From Gnetum montanum (lineage: Eukaryota > Streptophyta > Gnetopsida > Gnetales > Gnetaceae), in the NCBI GenBank assembly GCA_015680685.1, contig MNCI01033354.1, positions 726,062 to 764,390 of the forward strand: a stretch of 38,329 bases of DNA. Direction: 5' to 3'. Positions within the stretch are counted from its first letter, which is position 1. Each line of letters begins with the position of its first letter. Both the position numbers and the translations under genes were made by a program. Shown here in pieces: positions 1 to 10,907 of this stretch. The notes below the pieces were generated by a model. The model was not told the DNA's origin and searched no databases. It saw nothing but the letters and a program-made list of their open reading frames with translations.

Positions 1-115
1 TTATTCTCGCAAGGGCTGCAGGACGATGGGGATCCCATCTTTCATGACACCCATTCAACCGAACTTCCCCTGGGACAACAGGTCCTTCAGTCCATCATTT
101 AGAACAAACCTCTAA

Positions 116-2010
116 GTGACCACAATCCTTAAGGGGATGGAGGGTCACATAGCAAGGATGAGTGGGATGACCAAGGCCATCATCAAGGTAGAGGGGGAGA
201 TTGACACCAGAGCGGTGGCGATACCTCTCCTTCTTCCCCATCCTCTCGCTCTCCTACACCTTCATCCAGCTCAGGCTCTGAATGTAACCGAGGTAGGAAG
301 GGGTGAAAGGATGGTGGAACAACACGAGGAAATGCATGACCAATCATGTGATGCTCGTCGACATGAGAGGAGGGGTAGCCGGAATCATCATAGACATCAT
401 GGTTCTCAGCAGGACTATGATTCGGATGAGTTGTTGTTGGCTACTTGGAGCATGCTCCAAATCACTGAGGAAGTCCAAATTCCTAGTAGGAACATGAAGG
501 ATAGTTGGATCAAGCACATTGACATGAATAGCATCCCAAGATTTGAAGGGGGATACAACTGTGATTTGCAGACTCACTTGCAGGCATTCCATGATGCCTG
601 CACCCTATAGAACATTGACAATGATTGGTAGAAACTGAAGTTGTTCCCTCGCATGCTCATCAAAGAAGCTGAAAGTTGATACCAGTCCTTGGAGTTGGAA
701 TCAATCAGAAGATGGAGTATGATGCTTGAAATTTTCAATGACAAGTATCAAACATACTCTAGGGTGGCGAATCTGAGACGGAAGATCCAAGGCTGGAAAC
801 AAGGGAATCATGAACCCTTGGATGCCACCATGAGCAGGTACTACTCATTGTTGCATTGGTGCCCTGGTCATGGTTACTCTCAGCGGGCACAGCTTCACCA
901 CATCATTGATGGGCTCCATTTTGAAACGTAAAAGATCCTTGGCATGTACGCCTAGGGATGACTGTCGGAGCTAAGCGCCCATCAATTGTAGCACCTTATT
1001 GAATAGGTGGCCAAGGAGGAAGGAGAACTTAGAAAAAAGGAGAGTGTAGAAGAATTCAACTGAGATCCTTCCCTCAGAAAAAGGGAAGTCTGATTTTGTG
1101 ATGAGTAGGATGAATCACCACTAGAAGCAGCGGTGAATCAAAAGACCTTACCGTTACAAAACTTTGCATCTGAAATTTTGGCGAAGGTGGATAAGATGTG
1201 GGACTCCTTGGACAAAAGAGTCCAAAGAGTGTTGAAAATCGTAGAGGAGTCTAGAGAACAAAGTAATGACCGTGATCAGCGTAGGAAGAAGGAAGCTGAA
1301 CGTGCCCAACATAAGGGCAAGGGCAAGGTTGCTATAGCAGAACAGGTTGCAGAATCTGACACCGAGGAGGATGATGAATGTGACATATGCCAATATGAAC
1401 ATCCTAAGGGATGTTGTCCTATGGTGTCACATCTTCAAGAGTCCGGGGTGTACACATTGAACCCCTGCTTGGCACAACAACAAACACCCCGAAGGTTACC
1501 TTATTCACAAGGCAATTCCAGGTGGTTCCACCAACAACAACAAGGATATTATCCAAGTGGAATGCCACCGAAACCGTATGAATACTTCCAACAGTGGTAG
1601 CAACCACAAGTGTGGGGGATGCTACCTCTAAGGCAGTAGTACCCTTACAAACAGTCGGATCCTTATGGGTACTATGTTCAGCAACCACTCTTTCCAAGAG
1701 ACTCTTCCAATCATGTGGCCTTTTCAAGTTATTACCACCCTCCAGAGTATTTTCAACCTCAATCTCCATCACCCAAGGGGAAGAGCCCACACCTCTTCTA
1801 TCCTCCATCACCTTCTCCTACCACTCCTCCACAACATCCCACTCAGCTGCCACTTGCCCCTCCAATGCAGGAAGAGATACCGCCACAACTGCAACAACGA
1901 AATGCTACGAGGGCTATTAACTTGCAACCGGCACCTCAGCCGAGTGGACCAGAACCCAAACCATGAAAACTTCCTTTCTTCTAGCCTAATAATTTGAACA
2001 CACCCTCGCA
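116..2010 (+). pseudogene. gag (capsid/nucleocapsid) remnant of element A
   Basis: The retrotransposon gag domain is spread over several frames. Around 530-605 the protein reads PRFEGGYNCDLQTHLQAFHD, and 689-931 carries the typical capsid stretch with CPGHG and a final IDGLHFET. A zinc-knuckle remnant CDICQYEHPKGCC (spacing CX2CX3HX4C) lies near 1377-1416, after a charged, E/K-rich segment. A Q/P/S-rich tail with many HQQQQ and PPQHP runs follows to about 1966. Stops interrupt the frame at about 608, 626, 632, 678 and 930. The product would have formed the virus-like particle and bound genomic RNA. Start and end are approximate because the frame is broken. Confidence 0.8.
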
Positions 2011-2159
2011 TACACCTGTGGCTAGTGCCTCTAAACCTTCAAGCACCTCCACTATTCCATCGCCTGAATAGCCTTCAAGCCAACCGCACTCCAATGTGCA
2101 GACGGTTATGCTCACACATGCAATGACCGACTAGATCAAAGCAAGTCATCTTCTTGAGA

Positions 2160-2610
2160 AATTGACTAATCTGGGAAGCCCCCTCATCTATCTTTAGGTG
2201 GTAGGGAACGATCCATGCAAAGCTCTTCTAGACTTGGGGTTAGGAATCAATTTGATCTCTCATGACATGTACAAGGACTGGAACTTGCCCCCGCTAAAGA
2301 AGAGCAAAATCTGACTCGAGTTAGCAGACCAATCCATCACCATTCCCTTGGGATTGGTGGAGGACATCATGACCACCGTTTGAGGGTGGTCCTATCTTGC
2401 TGATTTCCTAGTCATCTGTGTAGAGAATTGTAAGGAGAACTTCCCAATCATCATGGGAAGAGCTTGGCTAAGCATGATGGACGCACGACTAGGACTCCAA
2501 GATCTATCCCTTAAAATTTCAAAAGAAAATCCTTTCAGGAAGATCGAGAAGAAGTGTGTTCCATGCATCATGTACAATGACTCAAGGTCCAACTATGTGC
2601 AGTAATTATG
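2160..2610 (+). pseudogene. Aspartic protease remnant of element A
   Basis: The sequence around 2215-2275 reads CKALLDLGLGINLISHDMY. The active-site triad is DLG at 2231-2239, as in Athila-type proteases (usually DLGA; here the fourth residue is L). Downstream LELADQSITIPLG and VEDI match the flap region, and FPIIMGRAWL near 2440-2470 matches the conserved protease end motif (I-[ML]-G-R). In-frame stops are present near 2310 (TGA) and 2382 (TGA). The enzyme would have cleaved the gag-pol polyprotein in the particle. A poorly conserved linker of about 350 bases leads to the reverse transcriptase. Confidence 0.8.
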
Positions 2611-2889
2611 GTCCGCTAAGCAGATATCCATTAAAGCATGCAGTCGATGTACCAAGGAATCACCTATTCAACAGTGCCTATACGCAGCAGCCACAAACCA
2701 AGAGGGAATCTAGTGGCTGACAGCTGATCCCACTAGTAGCACATCATGCATGGAACCATCTAAGGGGCTTGTGCAAGCCTATGTTGAAAGTATGGATGAG
2801 ATGGAAGAGGTCCATCAATAGGTCTCCATTGTTGATAACCAAGATGACTGGGGGAAACTACAAATCCCTGAGAGCTTCAACCAAGATCC

Positions 2890-4651
2890 CCTGGAGCTAA
2901 AGTCTTTACTGGCTCACTTGGAATACACATTTTTGCAAAATGGAAAGTCAATAATCATCAATGTCATCCTTGCCCCTGAATAGAAAAAGAGATTGTTGAA
3001 GGGGGTACACAAATGGGTTGCTGTGTTTGCATGGTCATATCCTAAGTTGACTGGAGTTGATCCTAGGGTTTGCTAGCATCGAATCTATATTGACCCTTCC
3101 ATGAAGCCATGATGACAGCTACAAAGATGATTGAATCCCAAACTAAAGCAGGTCATAAAAGATGAAATCAAACAATTGCTAAAGGTAGGGTTCATCTATT
3201 CTATTGCTGATAGCAAAGACATATTTAAAAGAAATATCCAAATTTTTTTGAGAAGTTATGTATGTTTAATATAGACATTTTCCCATCATGTTCCATTTTC
3301 TAATTGTTTCAATAATCATTGAACATGTGAAGTTTGCATATTCAAACTACTTTTATGTTGACTTGAAGGGCCAATGCAAATTTGATTCAAATGACTAAAA
3401 GTATTAAGAAAACAATAGAATTTGTATTCATGAATTTTATCTAAAATTAAATCTAGGTAACAAAAATAGAAATATTCTTCCCGTGTTCACTTATTAAGCT
3501 CATGAAAATTAATGCAAACCCACTCGTTATTGTGCCCAAGAAAGGTGGCAAGTGGAGGGTTTGTATTGATTTCCAGTTGCTCAATATGGTGACCTTCAAG
3601 GACCATTTCCAGCTCCCATTTGTGGACCAAGTGTTGGACACCATCGCAGGGCACCGCAACTACAGCTTTTTGGATGGTTATAGTGGTTATAACCAAATCC
3701 AAATAGCACTAGAGGACTAGGCCAAAATAATGTTCACAAGTCCATGGGGGAATTTCGCATACAAGAAGATGCCCTTTGGCCTATGCATCTTTCAGCAGCA
3801 AATCGGTAATGGGGTAGAAGTCTTCATCGATGACTTCTCCACCTATGGGACCACGTTCGAGCAAGCCTTGGACCATCTGGAGCAAGTTCTAATAAGGTGT
3901 TTAGACACCAATCTGCAGCTCAATTGGTAGAAGATCCATTTAATGGTCCAAGAAAGCATTGTGTTGGGGCATCGCATCTCTCAAACAAGGATTAGTATGG
4001 ATCCTGAAAATATCACGGTCATCCAAGGAATCACCCATCAACCAAGTACTGTCAAAGATGTTTGGTCATTCCTTGGACACACTGGTTATTACCGGTGATT
4101 CATTGAAAACTTCTCGAAGATCGCCAAGTCATTGGTAGAACTTACAAAGAAGGATGCTCTATTCATCTGGACCAAGGAGTGTGAGTCTGCATTCTAAGTG
4201 CTAAAACAGAAACTCATAGACACTCTAGTTCTACGGGCACCTAATTGGTCTAGACCCATTTACATTATGACAGATGCATCCAACTATGTCTTGGGAGCTG
4301 TGCTTACACAGTGTGACGATAAAAAACATCCACTGTGCAAGCTGTAGCATTGTGGGTGCTTAGCTGAACTACACCACCACCGAAAAGGAGTTAATGGCAA
4401 TGGTGTTCACCTTGGACAAATTCTGGCACTATGTGCTCGGATATGAGGTGTTTGTGCATACTGACCACAGTGCTATCCCATTCCTAATGAACAAACCAAC
4501 GGTGAGCTCTTGCATAATCCAATGGCTGGTGATTATTCAGGAGTTTGATCTTACCATGGTAGATCGGAAGGGGACCGAGAATGTGGTCGCTGACCACTTA
4601 TCTCAGTTGCGATGGGATGATGCAAAAGAGGAGGAGCCCTTATTTGACTAA
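2890..4651 (+). pseudogene. Reverse transcriptase and RNase H remnant of element A
   Basis: The RT starts near 3000 with VFAWSYPKLTGVDP and HRIYIDPSMKP, then LNPKLKQVIKDEIKQLLKVG. An AT-rich insertion (3218-3513) splits it, and it resumes with NPLVIVPKKGGKWRVCIDF at about 3517. The catalytic motif is VEVFIDDFS near 3817-3840 (usual [FY]xDD). About 20 codons expected between MPFGLC and VEVF are missing, so the fold would be broken even without stops. RNase H follows: first catalytic Asp in YIMTDAS (about 4270), then VHTDHSAIPFLMNKP, and ends with ENVVADHLSQL near 4610. Stops lie at about 2981, 3076, 3109, 3718, 3928 and 4097. Several correspond to C-to-T changes of Gln or Arg codons. Confidence 0.88.
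3218..3513. other. AT-rich insertion inside the RT of element A
   Basis: RT homology stops after GFIYSIADS (about 3214) and resumes at NPLVIVPKK (about 3517). The roughly 296 bases between have no RT similarity and are much richer in A and T than the flanks. GCAAA occurs at both edges (3213-3217 and 3514-3518), which could be a 5-bp target duplication, but 2-3 RT codons also seem lost there. No terminal inverted repeats or TG...CA ends are visible, so the element type is unknown. A filler-DNA repair event would also explain it. Confidence 0.55.
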
Positions 4652-5950
4652 TTTCCAGATGAACTCCTCTTCACAGGCACTATTGATCTTCAAGTGCCCA
4701 AGGAATCCCCTTAGTTCAACCACATCCTCACCTACCTCACCATTCAAGAGTTGCCAAAGGAGTGGAACCATCGACAGAAACAATAGTTTCTCCATAAGGC
4801 CAAGCGTTTCATGGAAATCAATGGCCACCTTTACAAGGTGTGCGCAAATGGCTTGGTTCAATGGTGTGTCCCTGACGGTGATACATTATGCATCCTTCAG
4901 GATGCTCATGAGAGCCCTTGTAAGTGCCACTATGCTGGATACCACACCGCCATTAAGATCCTACTTGTAGGGTATTACTAGCCCACCATCTTCAAGGACA
5001 CACAATGGTTCACCCGCTCCTGCGAACGATGCCAAAGGGACAATGGGATGACAGTACGGTTGGAGGGATCTCAGTAGTGGATCCAGCCACTGGAGCCCTT
5101 CGACATTTAGGGTATCAACTTCATGGGACCCATCACACCCTTGTCAAAAGGAAAGGAATACATCATCATAGCTGTGGACTACTGTACAAAGTGGGTAGAA
5201 GCAACAGCCATCGTTGACTATTCTTCTGACACTGCCGTATGATTTATCCAGCAAAAAATCGTCAATAGGTTTGGTGTGCCATGTGCACTCATTTCTGCTA
5301 ATGGGACTCACTTTATAGGTGTCACTTTTCGAAAGCTCATGCAACGCTTAGGGGTAACACATAAATTTACAACGCCCTATCACCCCCAAGCCAATGAGCA
5401 AGCTGAAGTTACCAATAGGGAGATCACCAAGATCCTTACCTGAGCCATTAGCAAATACAAAAAGGATTGAAGCACCAAACTCAACGATGCCCTCTGGGCC
5501 TATCACTCCACTTGGAAACTTCTTGTAGGGTACCCTCCCTATGAGTTAGTGTATGGAAAGTTACCAACACTTCCAATTCAGGCTGAAGTCTACACACTAT
5601 CCACCGCCAGTGACTTAGGCCTTGACCTACCGCTAGCACAATGTGAATGACTAATCAATTTAAGTGTGCTAGATGAGAATCGATTAGTGGCCCTCTCTTC
5701 AAATGAAATCCACAAGGCCTATAACAAGAAACGACATGATCTTAGGATTTGGAAGGTCACATTTAGATGTGGAGACAAGGTGTTGTATTGGAACCCCTCA
5801 CATGTATCCCAACCGACCAAGTTTCAAACATTGTGGGAGGGACCTTATATTGTCTCTGAAACCTTCCCATCTAGGGCCTTGCTCATCCACAAACCTGAGG
5901 ACCCCACCAGAACACAATTAGTCAACTACCAACAATTGAAACCTTTTCGT
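4652..5950 (+). pseudogene. Integrase remnant of element A
   Basis: An HHCC zinc-binding region lies near 4905-5035, with HESPCKCHYAGYH followed by SCERCQRDN. The core domain has IIAVDYCTKWVEA (first Asp, about 5180), then ISANGTHF at about 5291-5314, where the second catalytic Asp of the usual DNG is Ala (GCT at 5297-5299). The catalytic Glu lies in QANEQAEVTNREI (about 5390). A C-terminal chromatin/DNA-binding region includes GDKVLYWNP and WEGPYIVSE (about 5770-5865) and ends near LVNYQQLKPF (5945). There are stops at about 4713, 4969, 4979, 5076, 5442 and 5468. The enzyme would have inserted the cDNA; the Asp-to-Ala change and the stops make it inactive. Confidence 0.88.
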
Positions 5951-7560
5951 GAACTCCACTCAACCAGTGCCACTGCCTCATCATCAACAAGCCAACCTCG
6001 CTCCATTTTTTGTTTCTCCTCCTTTTCATCCAGTCATGGGGGGACCATCATCCCTGCTAATCCATTCCACTGCACCCGTCATAGTTTTAAAATTTTTTTT
6101 TTACACCTTTTCATTTTCACCATCATTCATACATTTACAAATTCTTTGTACATCTTTTCCTTTCTTTAATTATTTTTCATTTCTTTGTGTATGTTTCATT
6201 TTTCACGTAATTTCTAATACATCGTCGTATTGTCTTCAGATGTCCAACGTGGACAATTTTCATCGCGATGGGTAATGTAAGAGTCTACCTCATTGTCTGG
6301 CTCCCACCTTCGCATGATTGTCCTTAGACATTACATTTGTTTTCACCTCATAAACTCAGCAGTGAGTCCATGTCATCCACCCATTCACCATTCCATGGTT
6401 TTCTTTTTGTTGAGAACATGCAACCCCTTCACTTAACAACAATATAATTAATGTGTAACTTGTATAGTTCCCAGACTTAGGGATGATCCACTAGTTGAAT
6501 CGAGTGTGAATTCAAAGGAAATGCAATATTTTTCGCTCTATTCTATTCCTTGAGTTGCTCGTATGTCCTTACGGATTCCCTACCACTCCACGTCCTTCTC
6601 TCCTAGGAAGCTTCTAGGTAGTTTGACCTTGCATGGTGTGGTCCTCACCAAAAATTTCAAAAAAAAAAAACAAAGAGAAAAACAAGGAACAGAAAAAAGA
6701 TAAAATAAAATATTTAAACATGAGTATTCAAAGCACACCCCTTGGTCGAATACATGCGAACATGCATGGGTATTTGCATGGTGTGGTTCCCCCCGAAAAG
6801 AAAAAAAATCATCACGAGGTGGGAATTCAAAGCACACCCCTTAAACCACCTCTCACAGGCCCCAAGCACTAGTTATGGGACTTCCTTGGTCCCCTCTAAA
6901 TTTTTCCCATTTCACTTCCTTCCTCTCATGTTTGCTGGAGTGGTGGTTCTTTGTGGGGTCATTCTTGCTTCCTTGGGGAATGGCTGAGACTTCGTCTATT
7001 ACTGCGATGTCACTGAATGCAGATGGTTTTGGGTCTGAACTTAGGAACGGTTCTACCAAGTCACTTAACCACAACTACACATGGGGTTTCATGTGGCCGA
7101 CTATCGAAATTCTATCTTATCATCTCTCTCTCTTCACCCAATTCTCTCCATCACTCACCTCACTACCTGTTTTATGTTGTGAAGGTTCGTCATGATATCC
7201 ATGGGTTTCCCATGCCTTGGTGGGATCTCTTGGGTAGGTGTCTTAATTGGCAAACACCATTTCTTGGCCCTAGGGCCCACAAACCCTAGTGTTGAGGATA
7301 TGTTGGGGCTACGAAGGCTATTGCCTACTATGGGGAGGATCCACCTACATATTCTTGGTCCTGCTTGTTAAGTCTCCCATCCGGTGGATTTCATAGTTGA
7401 TTATTTTCAGGATCCCATTGCTCAATTTCTTCCCCACGGAGTTCTTTTGAGTCTCGTTCTCCTCTTTTTATCTCCTTTTCAAGCCCAATTACCTTCCTCA
7501 TGTCCTCAGCCATGTCCAGGCCTCTCACGCACTTCAACCATCCCAATTTGGCATTTCAAA
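5951..7560 (+). other. Non-coding spacer of element A between integrase and ORF3
   Basis: No conserved protein is visible over about 1.6 kb. The start is T-rich (6080-6190), with an A-rich run at 6658-6715 and the tandem repeat listed separately. Long non-coding spacers between integrase and the downstream ORF are usual in Athila/Tat-type elements. Short open frames here have no recognisable motifs and are biased by the T- and A-rich runs, so I do not call them genes. Confidence 0.6.
6631..6842 (+). repeat. Imperfect tandem repeat in the spacer of element A
   Basis: Two units share a start GCATGGTGTGGT (6631 and 6776) and an end ATTCAAAGCACACCCCTT (6726-6743 and 6825-6842). Unit 1 is longer (to 6775) because of a run of A and AAC/AAG triplets. 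The middles differ strongly, so the duplication is old or was expanded in unit 1. No function is evident. Confidence 0.65.
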
Positions 7561-7614
7561 TTCATCATTTCAGGCTTTTTCCAGGTTGGTCAATGCTGGT
7601 CAACGGGTAAACAC

Positions 7615-7712
7615 CCCTGCGTATACGAGGCCCCGTATACGTAGTCTCTACATATACGCAACTGCATATATGTGGCCCCATCGATGCAGCGCCTAACCCC
7701 TATATATACACC
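7615..7712 (+). promoter_or_regulatory. Candidate internal promoter ahead of ORF3 in element A
   Basis: Palindromic GTATAC cores at 7621-7626 and 7635-7640 are followed by related ATATAC (7651-7656) and ATATAT (7666-7671) sites and an ATCGAT at 7680-7685. A TATA box CTATATATACA follows at about 7700-7710. This arrangement (clustered palindromes, then TATA) mirrors the U3 region of the 3' LTR of the same family. It lies about 370 bases before the ORF3 start codon. The elements are seen directly; promoter activity is inference. Confidence 0.5.
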
Positions 7713-7853
7713 CGTTGCACTTTGCAATTTTCATCATTTGGAGTCCAAATTGAGGGGAGTTTTTGCCATTTTTTCTGCCTAACCTTTCCCAACGCACCTA
7801 CATTCCATCGCGAGTCTACCTCAACCGATCCTTGCCCTTTTATGCAACTGGAG

Positions 7854-8079
7854 GTATGCTCTCAGTTGTGGGGGGTTACGCCTAGGTGTAATTAATTAAT
7901 TAATTAGTTAGTTAGTTGATCAATTATGAAAATTTTGGCTCTAACCCATAAATTAACACTCTGAAAGACTTAATGGTGTGCCTATGCCAACAACATAACT
8001 TGGTCAAACTAAGAAGACGTATACAGACCCTCTTAAGCTACTTATGTATGGTCTAATGTGAAATTATGTTTGATTGCAG
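7854..8079 (+). other. Candidate intron immediately before the ORF3 start codon
   Basis: A donor GAG|GTATGC at 7851-7859 and an acceptor TTGATTGCAG| ending at 8079 frame 226 bases that are AT-rich, as plant introns are, including a (TAAT)n/(TAGT)n microsatellite (7890-7918). The acceptor directly abuts the ATG at 8080-8082. Together with the TATA box at 7700 this makes a gene-like leader. A distal donor in the element's 5' leader could use the same acceptor, giving a spliced subgenomic RNA instead. Confidence 0.5.
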
Positions 8080-10657
8080 ATGGCATCCAAACCGAGGTAC
8101 CCAAGGGGTGAAGGACTATCACAACCAAGGGACAAGCGTCCACGCATAGGAAGGGGACGAGGAGTGTAACCACCAGAGCATGTGGAGGGCTCTCATGCAA
8201 CTAGGCCTCTCCACGAAGGACCTGACATGGAATCTTTCCATCAGATTCCTAAAGAGGAGATTCCCGACGAGCAATCGTAAGGGGATGAGACTCCTAGGAT
8301 AGCACCACAACTTAAGGTCACCCTTACCCAAGCCTGCCTTAAGGCTATCACGCCATGAAAGGTGCAATAGATGATCCTCCAAGAGCTAAATTTTGGACCA
8401 TTCCTCGAGAATGCACCAAAAAAAGTGAGGCTCCAACTATAGAACTCTCCGATGTGGCCAATCATCACAACCAGTGGTGAATGGTACTTAGGAAAAACTT
8501 ATCTCTTCTAGATGAATTGGCAACCAGGGTCTAGAGTAAGAATCAAAGACATTTATGTCTCTTACTCTTCGGAGGCGATAGCGTAGGCTCTAGGGTTGCC
8601 TGAAAACAGGGCAGATGTGGTGGAAATTCTAAAATAGGTCGATCCAGAGGTAAAGGTGGAATGGACCAAACAGTGCTACAGGGTAGAGCGCAAGGAATTT
8701 GGCTCTTTAACCACGGTGGAGAGAGTGTACTCAAAGATCACGTCTTACCACCTGAATCCAATGGTAAGACCCAGTAAAATCACAACCTTCTCCGCTTGTG
8801 CGTGTGTCGCCTTGAGTGAGAAATTCCCAATGAGTCTTCCATAGTTGCTATTTTTGGAGATTGAAAAGAGGTTTGCTAAGAATGAATGTGGAAGACGAGC
8901 TCTCCCCTTTCCCTGCCTAATCTGAAAGTTGTGCAAATGGGTAGGGATAGCACGGTACTCCAACGATGTAATCCAGCATGCCCTGGCTGCCTCTTAGCAG
9001 AAAATGATAAAAGATAGAACCCTTGCCACCACACAGACCGAGGAGGAGCAGCAACCACCTCCACTACCCACACAAAAAACACAGTTGAGCTCACAAACCA
9101 TAGCAAAATACATCCACAAGATCTAGGAAATGCTCTCGAGCCAACAAGAGCAACCCAGTAGGACTGGTAGAGGAGAAGACCCTTTAGTCTATCACCCTAC
9201 CATGAGCCACCTAGAGCAAGTGGCTCAATCAGTTATCTTGCTTGAAAGGGCAAGGTCGATATTCTTTGCCACCCAAGCACAAGTTCCAACCAGAACTAAT
9301 CCAAACCTCTAAGAGGTAACAGTATCAACCCAATAGTTATTCCCTGAAATTTCAGGGAATGCTGCTTACTACAACCTAGTTGGAGGTGCTCTTAGCAACG
9401 GGCAAGAGCCTCATTTTGGAAGGGCAACTTGAAGCTGCTCAAGTTGCTTGTCAGCGCTTGGCAATGGAGGTAGCCCAATTAAGAGCTCAACTTGTTGATC
9501 TAGCCATCCTCAACCATGACATCACCAAGGATAAAGCTTTTCAACAACTTCAACTTAAACTTCAAGTTGTTGAGGATGTGTGAGAGACAACGATCTTCGA
9601 TAAATCCTTGGTAGACGTTCAAGCATATCACTTAGAAAAGTACTTGGCGGTGGTTCACTAGGAGAATGTGCAACTGACCGCGGAGGTTCATCGCCTGCAC
9701 AATGTTGGTGCAAAGAACGAACACATGAAATATTTTATCCACCAACAACAGGAGGAACTAGCCAAGGTGAACGCTGACATAAGGAGGTTGGCTACCGAAA
9801 ATCGAAATCTATCAATGGAGGAGGTTCAGGAATTGCAACAGAAGTCTGCAATTGAAATTGCCGCTTGGAAGAATGAAGCCCTAAAATTTGAAAAATTCAA
9901 AAATCATTACAGGGACTAAGTGGGATTGCAGAAGGAGGTAAATGAGAATCATATTCAAGTTGTCAAGGCCAAGATGAACCAAGTGCTCCAGCAGCTTCGA
10001 GAGGGAGGTGATGCATGGAAACCTATCTTTGATGGGTTGAACACCTACAATAAAGCTGAAATTTGTCTAAAAGAGCTGCATATTGAGGATATGATAGAAT
10101 ACATAGAGCTGGCCAACCTTCGATATGCAAACCTGTCTATGCTCACAGCCAAGAGACCACAGTCAGAGTTAGAAAAGTAAGTGGCCGCCTCGTATTCCCT
10201 ATACCAGGATGAGTTCTAGGCACATAAGGCAACAAAGCAAAAGCTGGAAATGGAAAACGTGGAACTCGAGGTTCTCCCCACAAGCTTTGAAGGATAACGT
10301 ATAGTTGCAGAGAACTTGGCCCATAGAATGAATGACTACCAGCAGCTGCAGGCATCAATCCGAGTGTTTGACATCAAACATAAGCAATTCGCAGCTTGGT
10401 TTGTCAACCTGAAGGAACTCCTTCAGGTGCTGCCATGCCCTTGGGATGTTCCAATTCTAGCACACATTGGAGAAGCTACCTGGACTGTGAACAACCCTAG
10501 AAGCAAAGAAGAAAAGATGAGGGCTCTCTTTGAGGCTTTCGGGCTACCTCCAGAAGTTGCAACTACCACAGGACAACCATCATTCATGCCACCACCAACG
10601 CTTAGGCCAGAGGCTGGAGAAGGTCCGTCAGAACCACCGCCCCTAGGGACGGTGTGA
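8080..10657 (+). pseudogene. ORF3 of element A: globular domain plus long coiled coil
   Basis: The protein begins MASKPRYPRGEGLSQPRDKR, basic and nucleolar/NLS-like (KRPRIGRGRG). A globular part (about 8380-9000) has ALGLPENRADVVEIL, TSYHLNP and LPFPCLI followed by KLCKWVGI. This spacing resembles the domain called putative plant transposon protein in plant gypsy elements. From about 9380 to 10350 comes heptad-rich coiled coil, interrupted by stops. It contains IELANLRYANLSMLTA (about 10105-10150), also found in copy B. The C-terminal module has LPCPWDVPILAHIGEATW (about 10428-10480), then EEKMRALF and a Pro-rich tail. Many stops and at least one frameshift (near 9300-9380) make it a pseudogene. 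Its role is unknown. It occupies the env-like position of Athila elements, but no clear membrane segment is visible. Confidence 0.7.
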
Positions 10658-10870
10658 TCTTCTTCAACAATTTTTTGCATCCTCCTACACAGCAGAGGCT
10701 CTAGGACCAGCGAGGTGTTCAATTTTCTCTCTAAACACCATCATTTTTGTAATTTTTCCTTCTTTGTAACTCAGGCACTTAGTCAAATAAATCTTGTGTC
10801 ATGTGTGTGTCATGTGTGTATTTAGTCATATGCATTGTAAATAAGAATCCATACCTTCCTCATTGTTGAG

Positions 10871-10907
10871 TAACTTGAGGACGAGTTTTTACTTAGTCGT
10901 GGGGGTA
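10871..10907 (+). promoter_or_regulatory. Polypurine tract and conserved pre-LTR block of element A
   Basis: GTGGGGGTA (10899-10907) sits directly before the 3' LTR and would prime plus-strand DNA synthesis. The preceding block, TTGAGGACGAGTTTTTACTT then AGTCG, recurs almost unchanged before the LTRs of copies C (30222-30255) and B (37519-37557, opposite strand). That supports its assignment. Confidence 0.8.

Noticed and set aside
1154-1811. Minus-strand open frames across gag of element A
   Set aside because: Antisense readings of the gag linker and Q-rich tail; no independent motif.
7560-7860. Segment before ORF3 as a nested solo LTR
   Set aside because: It has a TATA box and palindromes like a U3, but I find no TG...CA boundaries with flanking duplication, no poly(A) signal and no similarity to the R-U5 part of the family LTR.
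7890-7918. (TAAT)n/(TAGT)n stretch as a regulatory site
   Set aside because: Simple microsatellite inside the candidate intron.
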